A stretch of 64,000 nt of DNA from Candidatus Manganitrophus sp. (GTDB lineage: Bacteria; Nitrospirota; Nitrospiria; SBBL01; Manganitrophaceae), in the NCBI GenBank assembly GCA_028865235.1, contig CP114561.1:1632001-1696000 (forward strand). Direction: 5' to 3'. Position numbers and translations under genes: made by a program. Positions 20,025-28,482 of this stretch are shown here, one piece after another (position 1 is the first letter of the stretch; each line of letters starts with the position of its first letter). The notes beneath the pieces are model-generated. The model had not been told where the DNA came from. It saw nothing but the letters and a program-made list of their open reading frames with translations, and made no database searches.

Positions 20025-20288
20025 ATGAACTTGAGATTTGAAAAGCTCCCAGGCCCCATCTATCCCGCTTACCTTCACGTTGGAGATTATTCCATCGCGC
20101 TCGAGCCCGAACTGGTCCAGACCTTGAAAGAGAGTACGCAGCTCGACCAGACGCGATTCTTTGAAAATCTGATTCAAAAAGTCGGCATGAACCGATACCT
20201 GAGAGAAATGATTCAGGAGGCGGTTGCAAAGGCGGAAGATCCCGGATTGTTGGCAAAACAGCTACAAGCGGAGTTGCAGACCCTCTGA
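20025..20288 (+). CDS. small protein of unknown function
   Basis: An 87-residue protein starting MNLRFEKLPGPIYPAYLHVG and ending in helical, Gln- and Glu-rich sequence (EAVAKAEDPGLLAKQLQAEL). The ATG at 20025 is supported by AAAGGAG upstream; a longer frame back to 19911 lacks support. There are no cysteines, membrane segments or known motifs, and I do not recognise the family. It is convergent with the prp operon, whose last stop lies 15 bases away. Confidence 0.6.
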   Translation: MNLRFEKLPGPIYPAYLHVGDYSIALEPELVQTLKESTQLDQTRFFENLIQKVGMNRYLREMIQEAVAKAEDPGLLAKQLQAELQTL

Positions 20289-20302
20289 CGAATGCGGAGC
20301 TT

Positions 20303-21444
20303 TTATGGGCGCGCTTCGATCGGGAGGTAAGGAAGCTCCCTGGGGCCGGTATAAAGGCAGCGCGGGCGGATCAATCGGTTGTGGTCGTGCTGTTCGATGA
20401 CGTGGGCTGACCAGCCGGCGATCCGGCTGCAGACAAAAAGCGGGGTGTCGAACTCGACCGGAAGGCCGAGAAGGTAGTAAGCCGAAGCGGAATAGAAATC
20501 GAGATTGGGATGAAGCCCCTTCTCCTGCCGCATTCTCTCCTCGATCCGGCTTGAGAGCGCAAACCATTTTCGGTCGTTCTTCTTTTCCCCCAACTCCTTT
20601 GAATACCTCTTGATGATATCGGATCGGATATCCCCCCCTTCAGCACCCGGTGGCCGAACCCCATGATCCGCTCCTTCCGGGCCAAGCGGTCACGGATGTA
20701 TCGCTCCTCGTTTTCAATCCCGCCGATCTCCAGAAGCATCTTCATCACCGCCTCGTTCGCGCCGCCGTGCAGCGGTCCCTTGAGCGACCCGATCGCCGAG
20801 GTGATTGCGGAGTGCATATCGGAGAGGGAAGAGGCGGTCACCCGCGCCGCGAAAGTCGAGGCGTTGAATTCATGTTCGGCATAAAGAATCAGCGAGATCT
20901 CCATCACCTTCTCCGAAAACGGATCGGGCCGTTTTCCGGTGATCAAATAGAGAAGGCTCGCCGCGTGCGACAGGGACGGATCGGAAGAAGGAGGCTCTTC
21001 GGGCGCATGCCGGAACGCGGCCAAAAGCGAGGGGATCTGAGTAATCAGCCGGATCGCCTTGCGAAGATTGGCCGGGCGGTCGTTCGATCCCCGATCGGGA
21101 TCGTTGAGGCCGAGAAAGGAAACCGCCGTCCGGAGCATGTCCATCGGGCCGGCGGAGGTCGGAACGGTCTTCAGAAAACGGCGGACGGTTTCGGGAAGCG
21201 GGCGCGACCGGACCAGCTCTCCCGAAAAATCGGAGAGCTCTTTTCGATTGGGCAGTTTTCCCATTAGCAGAAGATAGGCCACCTCTTCGAACGAGGCCCG
21301 CTCGGAAAGATCTTCGATCCGGTAGCCGCGATAGAAGAGTCCCCCGGTCATCTCCTCCACGTCACAAATCTCGGACTCTCCCGCCAGAATCCCTTCGAGC
21401 CCATGATAAACCCGATCGGCGCCCTCTTTGCGAACTTCACTCAT
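20303..21444 (-). CDS. prpC: 2-methylcitrate synthase / citrate synthase family (one frameshift)
   Basis: Citrate-synthase-fold enzyme; as the third gene of prpD-prpB-prpC it most likely condenses propionyl-CoA with oxaloacetate. Landmarks: GGLFYRGYRIEDLSERASFE, LILYAEHEFNASTFAARV with the catalytic histidine, GPLHGGANEAVMKML, and MGFGHRVLKGG. The frame is lost at the C run 20632-20638; adding one base gives DIRSDIIKRYSKELG and continues to PNLDFYSASAYYLLGLP and a terminal region with SRIAGWSAHVIEQ, which carries the second catalytic aspartate region in relatives. The start overlaps the prpB stop as ATGA. Ordinary citrate synthase activity cannot be excluded. Confidence 0.88.
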
Positions 21445-22343
21445 TTTTTCCTCCGGTTGCTTCGCCTCGGGCCGGGTTTCTGGGAAGCCAGATCCTGATC
21501 GAGCCGTTCATAATCGGCATATCGGATGACTTCATAGAGCTCTCGGCGGCTCTGCATCCGCCCCAGCAATCGTCTCGACGTCCCCTCCTTCTTCAGCTCC
21601 TCCAGGGTTTCCTCCATCGCTTTTGCCGCCGTTCGAAAGAGGGTCATCGGGAAGAGAATCAACCGATAGCCGATCCTTGAAAGTTCCTCGGCGGAAAGAA
21701 GCGGGCTCTGGCCGAATTCGGTCATGTTCGCCAACAAAGGGGCCTTGATCTTCTCCGCGAATTTCGTAAATTCCTCTGCCGACTCCAACGCTTCCGGAAA
21801 AATCACATCGGCGCCGGCATCGAGGTAACGGCGCGCCCGATCGACGGCATCACGAAAGCCGGTCACCCCCCTGGCGTCGGTTCTGGCGATGATCAGAAAA
21901 TCGGGATCGCGCCGCGCGCGGGTCGCCGCTTGGATCTTTTGAACCATCTCCCTGGCGGGAATCAGACTTTTTCCGGGCAGATGACCGCATCGTTTCGGGA
22001 AAGCCTGGTCTTCGATCTGAATCCCGGCCACCCCGGCCGTCTCGAATGCCTCGACCGCCCGGACCAAGTGTATCCCTTCTCCGAAGCCGGTATCGGCGTC
22101 GGCGATCGCCGGAATCTTCACCGCCCGCGCGATATAGGCCGCCTGGGCCGTCACCTCCGCCAGAGAGAGAAGCCCGACGTCGGGAACCCCCGCCACCCCG
22201 TTTGCAAGGCCGGCCCCGGAGATGTAAACCGCCTCGAAGCCGGCCCGCTCGATCAACTCCGCGGAGAAGGCGTTGAACGCCCCCGGCAGGAGAAGGGTGC
22301 GCTTTTCGATGATCTGCCGGAGCCGTCTGCCGGGAGAGGTCAT
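21441..22343 (-). CDS. prpB: 2-methylisocitrate lyase
   Basis: Isocitrate lyase/PEP mutase superfamily enzyme that splits 2-methylisocitrate into pyruvate and succinate. The signature loop KRCGHLPGKSLI contains the active-site KRCGH; metal and substrate residues lie in IADADTGFGEG, AGIQIEDQAFP and IIARTDARGV. About 300 residues, normal for PrpB. The start at 22341-22343 follows a purine-rich GGGGGAAGG; a longer frame begins 66 bases earlier without support. Its ATG overlaps the prpD stop and its TGA overlaps the prpC start, so the three genes are translationally coupled. Confidence 0.93.
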   Translation of the reverse strand: MTSPGRRLRQIIEKRTLLLPGAFNAFSAELIERAGFEAVYISGAGLANGVAGVPDVGLLSLAEVTAQAAYIARAVKIPAIADADTGFGEGIHLVRAVEAFETAGVAGIQIEDQAFPKRCGHLPGKSLIPAREMVQKIQAATRARRDPDFLIIARTDARGVTGFRDAVDRARRYLDAGADVIFPEALESAEEFTKFAEKIKAPLLANMTEFGQSPLLSAEELSRIGYRLILFPMTLFRTAAKAMEETLEELKKEGTSRRLLGRMQSRRELYEVIRYADYERLDQDLASQKPGPRRSNRRKK

Positions 22344-23734
22344 CCCTTCCCCCTCACCTTCAGCAGGTTTAAAATTTCCCCCATCGACTTCACCTTCTCC
22401 AATCTCCAAATCCGGGCCAGCACCCCTTCAATTTGTCTTTTCGAAAGGAGCCGGCCGGCCAGCCGCCGGAATTTCTCCTCCACCTCGGCGTCGGTCATCG
22501 GATTCTTCGGATGGCCTCTCGGGTGGTCAACCCGCTCAATCTCGCGTCTTCCCCCCGCCTCCATCTCGACGATATTCGCAATGGCGCCGGGATAAGCGGC
22601 GGAGAGATCGGGGTCGGAGAGGACACGTACCTTCTGTATCAGGAGATGAAGTTTCGGATCGATCAAACGCCGCGGTCCAAACTGCCGAAGCCCCACTTCT
22701 CCATCCATCAGAGCGACCGCGACACAATAGGGAAGGGAGTGATCGGCCGTCTCCCGGGTCTTCGGATGCCACTTCTCCGGGTCGCGCCCGATGATCTCAT
22801 AAGAGATATCGGGGGTGCGGACTGTGATCGCATCGATCGAATCGATTCCCCCGTCCATTCGCTCCCGCAGCAGAAGCGCCGCCTGGACGGCGCTCTGGGC
22901 ATGGTACTCCACCGGGAAATATTTGATGTACGTTTCCATGATCTTGAACGAACCGGATGGATGGAGCGGCGGGAGGTCGAACTCGCCCGAGACGATCCGC
23001 ATGAAACCCTTCTCTCCCTCGAAGATCGGCGCCGGACCGGTCATCCCCAGCCGGGCGAGCTCCACGGCGAAAAGCCCGTTGCGCGCCGCATTGGCGAAGG
23101 CCGCCGCCTTCCACATAGAGATCTCCCCGACCCGGGTCTGGCGGAGCGCCTGATTGGGCGTGCCGGCCAGGCCGACGGCGTGGATCGTCTTTGCCTCTGT
23201 CAGTCTCCAGAGCTTGGCCGCCGTCAGCGCGCTGGAGAAGGCCCCGTAGGTCACATGATCCCATCCCCGCGGACGAAGGGCGGCGGCGTCACAGAGACGG
23301 CATTGAATCTCGTAGCCGAGGACGATCGCCTCGATCAGCGCCTTTCCGCCCCGCCCCGCCGCCTCGGCCGCGGCCAGAGCGGCCGGAATGTTGTCGCTCG
23401 GGTGGGCCGGCTCCTTGGACAGGTAAGTGTCGTTATAGTCGAGATAGCGGACGGCGGTGCCGTTGGCGAAGGCGGCAAGGTCCTCCGTCGTTCGATGCAC
23501 CTCCCCGAGGAGCGTCGCACCTCCTCGGAACCGGACCGACCGGGTCACCTTGCGCGCGATCTTCGCCGGGGGGTCTTTCCAGCCGCCGAAGGCGCAGCCG
23601 AGCGTGTCGATCAGGCGGCGCTTCACCTCATGAATCACCTCCGGCGGCAGATGGCGGTAAGATAATTCGCGGCTAAAACGCGCGAGCCGCTCTGCCAACG
23701 TGGAATCGACTTTGGGATGGGCGGTGTGGGCCAT
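22340..23734 (-). CDS. prpD: MmgE/PrpD family 2-methylcitrate dehydratase
   Basis: MmgE/PrpD protein of about 464 residues, expected to dehydrate 2-methylcitrate to 2-methylaconitate. Family features include IDTLGCAFGGW, the segment YLDYNDTYLSKEPAHPSDNI and GLAGTPNQALRQTRVGEISM. It is first in the prpDBC operon and starts at 23732-23734 after a strong AAGGAGGA site. A matching sigma70 promoter lies just upstream. A paralogue of similar length is found at 35000-36388, outside any operon, so the two may serve different substrates. Confidence 0.9.
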   Translation of the reverse strand: MAHTAHPKVDSTLAERLARFSRELSYRHLPPEVIHEVKRRLIDTLGCAFGGWKDPPAKIARKVTRSVRFRGGATLLGEVHRTTEDLAAFANGTAVRYLDYNDTYLSKEPAHPSDNIPAALAAAEAAGRGGKALIEAIVLGYEIQCRLCDAAALRPRGWDHVTYGAFSSALTAAKLWRLTEAKTIHAVGLAGTPNQALRQTRVGEISMWKAAAFANAARNGLFAVELARLGMTGPAPIFEGEKGFMRIVSGEFDLPPLHPSGSFKIMETYIKYFPVEYHAQSAVQAALLLRERMDGGIDSIDAITVRTPDISYEIIGRDPEKWHPKTRETADHSLPYCVAVALMDGEVGLRQFGPRRLIDPKLHLLIQKVRVLSDPDLSAAYPGAIANIVEMEAGGRREIERVDHPRGHPKNPMTDAEVEEKFRRLAGRLLSKRQIEGVLARIWRLEKVKSMGEILNLLKVRGKG

Positions 23735-23765
23735 CGCTCCTCCTTGTTTTATTTTCGATGGTTTT

Positions 23766-23794
23766 AGTCTACAAACCTTTGTGGGAAGTGTCAA
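23766..23794 (-). promoter_or_regulatory. sigma70-type promoter of the prpDBC operon
   Basis: On the minus strand TTGACA (plus 23789-23794) is followed after exactly 17 bases by TAGACT (23766-23771). Transcription would start about 25 bases before the prpD ATG, leaving room for the AAGGAGGA ribosome-binding site. Confidence 0.6.
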
Positions 23795-23936
23795 TGCAAC
23801 CATGGATCGTTTGCTGCTTGAACCGCCCCTCTTCCTCCCCGTTAACTCACCATGTTATAATCAATTTGCGTTTGTCCTTCTCGGTTTTTTCTGAGTGCGC
23901 GTCGCCAAGCCTTTTTTCCACCCGGGAGTATTTTCC

Positions 23937-24554
23937 ATGCAAACAGAACCATCCCCACGCAAATTAATCGAAGATGACGACATCCAAAGCGTGCTGGATG
24001 ATCTCATCCTAGTGCAGGAACGAACCCAAATCCCTTATGTGTTTGGAGGAGGCCTTGCCGCCAAATGTTTGGGAAGGGAGCGACGGACAAAGGACATCGA
24101 TATCTTCGTGCGGCCGGAGCATGCCGAGCGGCTGCTCGGCGCCCTGGATCAGATCGGGTTTAAGACCGAGATGACCGACCCGAGATGGCTCTACAAAGCC
24201 AAGAAAGACGACGTTCCGATCGATATCATTTTTAAATCCGCGGGGAATATTTATCTCGACGATGAGACCTTCCGAAGGGCGACGCCGATCGACTTTATGG
24301 GAAAGCGGATCCCCATTCTTCCCGCCGAGGATCTCATCGTCATGAAGAGCCTGGCCACGGAAGAGTTCGGCCCCCACCACTGGTTCGACGCCCTCGATGT
24401 AATCAAGTCGGGAAAGATCGATTGGGACTATTTAAAACGGCGCGCCAAACATGGACCCCGCCGGGTCTTGGGTCTTCTCTTCTATGCGCAATCAATCGAT
24501 CTGCCGGTCCCCGATCGCGCCGTCCTGGATATCCTGCATACCTATCTTGAATGA
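23937..24554 (+). CDS. nucleotidyltransferase-fold protein (AbiEii/DUF6036-like)
   Basis: A 205-residue protein with the polymerase-beta-type nucleotidyltransferase signature: VFGGGLAAKCLGRERRTKDI followed by DIDIF carries the GG and the paired metal-binding aspartates, and PIDIIFKSAG gives the third acidic strand. A later PAEDLIVMKSLA segment is typical of AbiEii-like and DUF6036 proteins. Such proteins include toxin nucleotidyltransferases and antibiotic-modifying enzymes; the substrate here is unknown. ATG at 23937 follows GGGAG. The next gene, a BON-metallophosphoesterase, begins 13 bases downstream on the same strand, implying a two-gene operon. Confidence 0.75.
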   Translation: MQTEPSPRKLIEDDDIQSVLDDLILVQERTQIPYVFGGGLAAKCLGRERRTKDIDIFVRPEHAERLLGALDQIGFKTEMTDPRWLYKAKKDDVPIDIIFKSAGNIYLDDETFRRATPIDFMGKRIPILPAEDLIVMKSLATEEFGPHHWFDALDVIKSGKIDWDYLKRRAKHGPRRVLGLLFYAQSIDLPVPDRAVLDILHTYLE

Positions 24555-24566
24555 TTTGAGGAAGCG

Positions 24567-25544
24567 ATGACAGAAGATCATTATCTCCGGGAAAAAATCA
24601 GGCAGACCCTTGCAACCGACCCCCATGTCGGCATTCTGAACGTCCGGGTCCAGATCGAGGGGAAGCGGATCATTCTCTATGGAGAGGTCTCCTCTCCGGA
24701 AAAGGGAGAGTACGCGCGAATGGTCGTTCAGCGGCAATTGCCCGATTTTGAGGTCATCAGCGAGCTCACCCCGCCGATCCCGCCGGAAGCCCCCCCGCCG
24801 GAAGGCCCCTATGTGAGGATCGCGGCGGCGGGGGACCTTCACTACGACGCGCTCTCGCGCGGGAAGCTTCGTTCTCACTTCCAGAAGCTGGAGGGAGAGG
24901 CCGATCTTCTCCTTTTGGCCGGCGATTTGACCGACACGGGAACCGCTGAAGAAGCCGCCGTCCTCGTCGAAGACTTAAAAGAACTCCCGATCCCGATCGT
25001 CGCCGTTTTGGGAAACCACGATTATCACTGCAATCAAGTCAAAGAGGTCCATCGACTGTTGGAAGAAGCCGGGGTCACGGTCTTGGAAGGAGATTCCACC
25101 GTGGTTCACTGCCGGGAGCTGTCGATCGGCATCGCCGGGACGAAGGGATTCGCGGGGGGATTCGAGGGGGCCTGCGGGACCGTCTTCGGCGAGCCGGAGA
25201 TGAAACATTTTATCGCCCATACCGAAAAGGTGTCCAGCCGGTTGAAGGAAACCCTCCTCTCCTTGGAGACCGATCTCAAAATTGCGCTTCTCCATTATGC
25301 GCCGATCCGAGAGACCCTCGCCGGCGAGCGCGCCGAGGTCTTCCCCTTTCTGGGAAGTTATCTCTTGGGAAAGGCGATCGACGAAGCGGGGGCCGATCTT
25401 GTCGTTCACGGCCATGCCCACCACGGTCGAGAACGAGGCATGACCCGTGGAGGAATCCCCGTCCGCAATGCCGCCATCCCGATGCTCAAGAAAGCCAACC
25501 TCTTCTACTCCCTTTCTCCACGTGCAAAAAAAACACACTCGTAA
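24567..25544 (+). CDS. BON domain-metallophosphoesterase fusion protein
   Basis: A 325-residue protein with an N-terminal BON domain (about residues 1-70; VRVQIEGKRIILYGEVSSPE) joined by a proline-rich linker to a calcineurin-like phosphoesterase (about 80-320). Metal motifs are in order: AAGDLHYDA, LLLAGDLTDTG, VLGNHDYHC and VVHGHAHHGRE. BON domains usually bind membranes or lipids and are more often seen in periplasmic proteins, but no signal peptide is visible here. The start follows GAGGAAGCG. It is probably co-transcribed with the nucleotidyltransferase upstream. The substrate (cyclic nucleotide, nucleotide or other phosphodiester) is not known. Confidence 0.82.
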   Translation: MTEDHYLREKIRQTLATDPHVGILNVRVQIEGKRIILYGEVSSPEKGEYARMVVQRQLPDFEVISELTPPIPPEAPPPEGPYVRIAAAGDLHYDALSRGKLRSHFQKLEGEADLLLLAGDLTDTGTAEEAAVLVEDLKELPIPIVAVLGNHDYHCNQVKEVHRLLEEAGVTVLEGDSTVVHCRELSIGIAGTKGFAGGFEGACGTVFGEPEMKHFIAHTEKVSSRLKETLLSLETDLKIALLHYAPIRETLAGERAEVFPFLGSYLLGKAIDEAGADLVVHGHAHHGRERGMTRGGIPVRNAAIPMLKKANLFYSLSPRAKKTHS

Positions 25545-25747
25545 GAGAAAAAATACCGAATCTGACGTGATCCTTCCCATCCACGCGGGCGCATTCTGGC
25601 GCGGTCTACCGCATTGCCTTCAGACTCAATCATCCCCCTCACTTCCTTAGGGGCACCCTTTTTGCAAAATCTTATATAAGGGGTATTACAAATCCATTTT
25701 TTCCTTTTCAATATCAGCAATTTATTGTCGAGGAAGAGGAGGTCATA

Positions 25748-26527
25748 ATGGAAATGGAACATGAAGGAGTCAGGGAGCCGTATAGAGAGCCTTATCCAAC
25801 CACGAGAGAGTCTTCCCTCTATCCGGTGAGTCGAATCGGGTGGGGTGCGGTGATTGCCGGGTTTTTTATCGCTACGGTGACGCAGATCTTACTCAACACA
25901 CTCGGTGTCGCCATCGGATTAAGCGTGGTCGGCGCAGAGGGACAAACTTCCGGAGCCGCGATCGGCATCGGGGCCGGAATCTGGACGATTCTCTCGTCGA
26001 TCATCTCTGTTTTTATCGGTGCCTGGGTCGCGGGCCGCTACACGTCGATTCCTGAACGGGGTGAAGGTTCCCTCCAGGGGGCCCTCGTCTGGTCGCTCTC
26101 GCTGATCTTCTTTATTTGGATCGCCACGATGGGGGTCGGCACGGCCATCGGGGGTCTCATGGGCGTGGTCGGTCAGGGTGTCCAGGCAGGCACACAAGGG
26201 GCCGCCTCACAAATGGGACAGGGGGATCAAAACGTGGGACGAGGTGCAGGTGGCGGAGCGGAGATGGACCGCGAGTCGATGGTTCAAAACTTGATGAATA
26301 CGACCCAGATGTCGCGGGAACAAGCGGAAAGCGCCGTCGATCAGCTCGGCAATCCCGAGCAGTTGAAGCAGCAAGCGGCGGAGGCTGGCGAAACCACCGC
26401 AAAGTTTGGTGCCGCCGCAGCATGGTGGTTCTTCATCACGGCCCTCTTGTCTCTCGGGGCCGCTGTCTGGGGAGGACATCTCGGATTCTCACGGCGCGGT
26501 TATTACGACCGGCCGGTAAAAACCTGA
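25748..26527 (+). CDS. integral membrane protein with four predicted helices
   Basis: A 259-residue membrane protein. Hydrophobic, Gly/Ala-rich segments lie at about residues 28-57, 66-95, 110-138 and 222-247. The loop between the third and fourth (about 140-220) is long, hydrophilic and Gln/Met/Gly-rich (ASQMGQGDQN, NLMNTTQMSREQAESAVDQL). The look is that of PhnA-like or general-stress membrane proteins in environmental bacteria, but I do not assign a function. The ATG follows GAAGAGGAGGTCATA. A terminator stem follows the stop directly, so it is probably a single-gene transcript. The 200 bases upstream are AT-rich with a TATATAAG stretch near 25674. Confidence 0.75.
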   Translation: MEMEHEGVREPYREPYPTTRESSLYPVSRIGWGAVIAGFFIATVTQILLNTLGVAIGLSVVGAEGQTSGAAIGIGAGIWTILSSIISVFIGAWVAGRYTSIPERGEGSLQGALVWSLSLIFFIWIATMGVGTAIGGLMGVVGQGVQAGTQGAASQMGQGDQNVGRGAGGGAEMDRESMVQNLMNTTQMSREQAESAVDQLGNPEQLKQQAAEAGETTAKFGAAAAWWFFITALLSLGAAVWGGHLGFSRRGYYDRPVKT

Positions 26528-26559
26528 GGGGATTCTGAAAGATTCTCCTGAACGCGTCA

Positions 26560-26614
26560 AGACGCGTCGCCTTCATCGATCTGATGATAGATCGGGAAGC
26601 GACGCGTCTTTTTT
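26560..26614. terminator. bidirectional terminator between convergent genes
   Basis: A perfect 11-base stem (AGACGCGTCGC at 26560-26570 with its complement at 26599-26609), with a smaller inner stem, is followed by a T run on the plus strand and sits at the end of the convergent rluB-like gene. It should end both transcripts. Confidence 0.8.
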
Positions 26615-27419
26615 AAAAGCGGTTTGTTTTGGAAGGAGCCGCCAGCCGCCGGACCTCCGAAGGGGTCAACGGCCGATGTCCCCCCGCCGGGAGATCTCCC
26701 AATGCCAGATCGCCGATTCGGACCCGGATGAGATCTTCAACCTGATAGCCGAGCGCCTCGCACATCCGGCGCACCTGGCGGTTTCGCCCCTCCCGGAGGG
26801 CCAGCGAAATCCACTCCTTACCTTCAGCCCGCCTCAGGCGGGTCGCTTTCGCCGGGGCGGTTTGTCCCTCCTCAAGAACAACACCCAACCGGAGCCGCTC
26901 CAAATCGTTCTCCGTGATCTGCCGGTTCAGCTTCACATGGTAGATCTTGGAAATTTTTGACTCCGGCGCCGTGATTCGATTTCCCCACTGCGTATCATTG
27001 GTCAGGAGCAACAGTCCGGAGGTCTCTTTATCGAGACGACCGACCGGGAAGAGCCACTGTTCATCTTTTCCAAGGAGATCATAGACGGTTTTCCTTTCCC
27101 TTTCATCCGAACGGGTCGTCACCACCCCTTTCGGCTTGTGCATCATCAGATAAACCGGGACCGCAGAGCGGATGATTTGACCATCCACCCGGATCACCTC
27201 CCGATCGGGATCGACGCGGACCTCCGGATTTCGAATCGATCGCCCATTCACAGAGACCCGCCCCGATTCGATCAGCGGCCGCGCCTGGCTGCGCGAGGTA
27301 AAACCGAGCTTCGAGAGGGCGCGCCCCAGACTCACCTTCCGCTCCAGCGGACGTCCCGGAGAGCCGGGGCGACCCTTTTTCGCTATTTTTTTCTCTTTTC
27401 CAGAAGAAGGGTGATCCAT
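26613..27419 (-). CDS. pseudouridine synthase (RluB/RsuA family)
   Basis: rRNA pseudouridine synthase of about 268 residues. An S4 RNA-binding domain (LGRALSKLGFTSRSQARPLI and ESGRVSVNGR) is followed by the catalytic domain with FPVGRLDKETSGLLLLTNDT, whose aspartate is the catalytic residue, and LREGRNRQVRRMCEALGY. Members modify 23S (RluB, RluE) or 16S (RsuA) rRNA; this one looks RluB-like from the S4 domain and length. The start at 27417-27419 lies inside the 3' end of prmA, overlapping it by 37 bases, so the two are likely co-transcribed. The frame continues upstream to 27596 but only as a shadow of prmA. Confidence 0.87.
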   Translation of the reverse strand: MDHPSSGKEKKIAKKGRPGSPGRPLERKVSLGRALSKLGFTSRSQARPLIESGRVSVNGRSIRNPEVRVDPDREVIRVDGQIIRSAVPVYLMMHKPKGVVTTRSDERERKTVYDLLGKDEQWLFPVGRLDKETSGLLLLTNDTQWGNRITAPESKISKIYHVKLNRQITENDLERLRLGVVLEEGQTAPAKATRLRRAEGKEWISLALREGRNRQVRRMCEALGYQVEDLIRVRIGDLALGDLPAGGHRPLTPSEVRRLAAPSKTNRF

Positions 27420-28251
27420 TCTCCCCTTTGTATTCTTCGAACCAGGGTAAAGCGCTCGCGATATCGGAGAAAAACGCCGCGCCATTCCGTTGCCAGTATT
27501 CCGGAGAGAATCAGCGTTCCTCCCGGGCCGACCCGATCGGCCACGATTCCGGATAGTTCGATCAAAACCGGTGCCGTGACATTGGCGACGACCCACCGAT
27601 AGCGGGAACGGGAAGGAAGGGTCTCGCGGAAAACGATTTTGGAAGCCACCCCATTGATCCGCGCATTTCCCCTGGCCACGGCGAGAGCGACCGGATCGAC
27701 CTCGACCGCCGTCACGTCGATTGCTCCCAGCTTCGCCCCGGCGATCGCCAGGATGCCGCTCCCCGTCCCGATATCGAGGAGCCTCCCCCGCTCCTCATCC
27801 CCGATCCATTTTTCCAGCAGGATCAGACAGCTTTTTGTCGTCGCGTGTGTTCCGGTGCCAAAAGCCATTCCCGGCGTCAGTCGAATCACCTCTCGCCCGG
27901 AACGGTTCGCAAGGGGGAAATGCCATGTCGCGCCGATCAACAAACGTTTGCCGATCCGCTGAACCGGGACGGAATGCTTCTGCCAAGCGGTCTGCCATGC
28001 CTCCTCCGGCCGGAGCGCGGTGAGGAGTGCGACCTTCCCCTTCGAGACCAGTCGGCGAAGCCCCTTCCGGACGGCGTCGACTCTTCCCCCCTCTTGGAGA
28101 GGAAAAAAACATGGAGATGCACCTGGGAGCCGTTTGATTCAACCCATACTCCGCCCGCTCCCTGTTCAATGAGAAAGGCAGAAGCGCGCGCTTCATCCTC
28201 GGCCGGCACGGTCGCCGTGATCTCTTGCCAATAGGCGTCTTCGGTGGACAT
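27383..28251 (-). CDS. prmA: ribosomal protein L11 methyltransferase (one frameshift)
   Basis: SAM-dependent methyltransferase that modifies ribosomal protein L11. The C-terminal part has LTPGMAFGTGTHATTKSCL and LLDIGTGSGILAIAGAKLGA (SAM-binding motif I), AVEVDPVALAVARGNARING and VVANVTAPVL (the NxxxPxL-like motif IV). The N-terminal substrate-recognition part (MSTEDAYWQEITATVPAE) is in another frame; a missing base in the A run at 28103-28109 (T run on the coding strand) accounts for it, restoring an expected HVFFPLQEGGRVD. Merged length is about 290 residues, the normal size. It is followed by the overlapping rluB-like gene. Confidence 0.9.
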
Positions 28252-28482
28252 GGGGCGATTGTAACATGGAACCGGGCGGAGGCTCCATTCCGATCCGGAA
28301 AATCATTGCATTTATTCTGCAAAGAAAATCAGGCCGTTGTAACCGAGGCACCGCTACTTCGCTCATTTCCGAATGATTCGGAAATGAGCGGATGGCATCG
28401 GCTTTGCTACTCTCTCGGAGTAGTTCCGAAAGAGGTGAACAACCATTCGATCGGAATAGACCTTTCTGTAAGAAAGAAACAT
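28252..28482. other. intergenic region with a perfect 14-base-arm palindrome
   Basis: Between prmA and the lipoprotein gene, CGCTCATTTCCGAA (28360-28373) is followed by three bases and its exact complement (28377-28390). A second smaller hairpin, CTACTC with GAGTAG, lies at about 28408-28424. There is no T tract after the large stem, so a simple terminator is unlikely; on the plus strand it would fall in the leader of the lipoprotein gene. It does not match any riboswitch I know. Confidence 0.55.

Noticed and set aside
22433..23665. Long open frame opposite prpD
   Set aside because: Shadow frame lacking any family motif, opposite a clear MmgE/PrpD protein.
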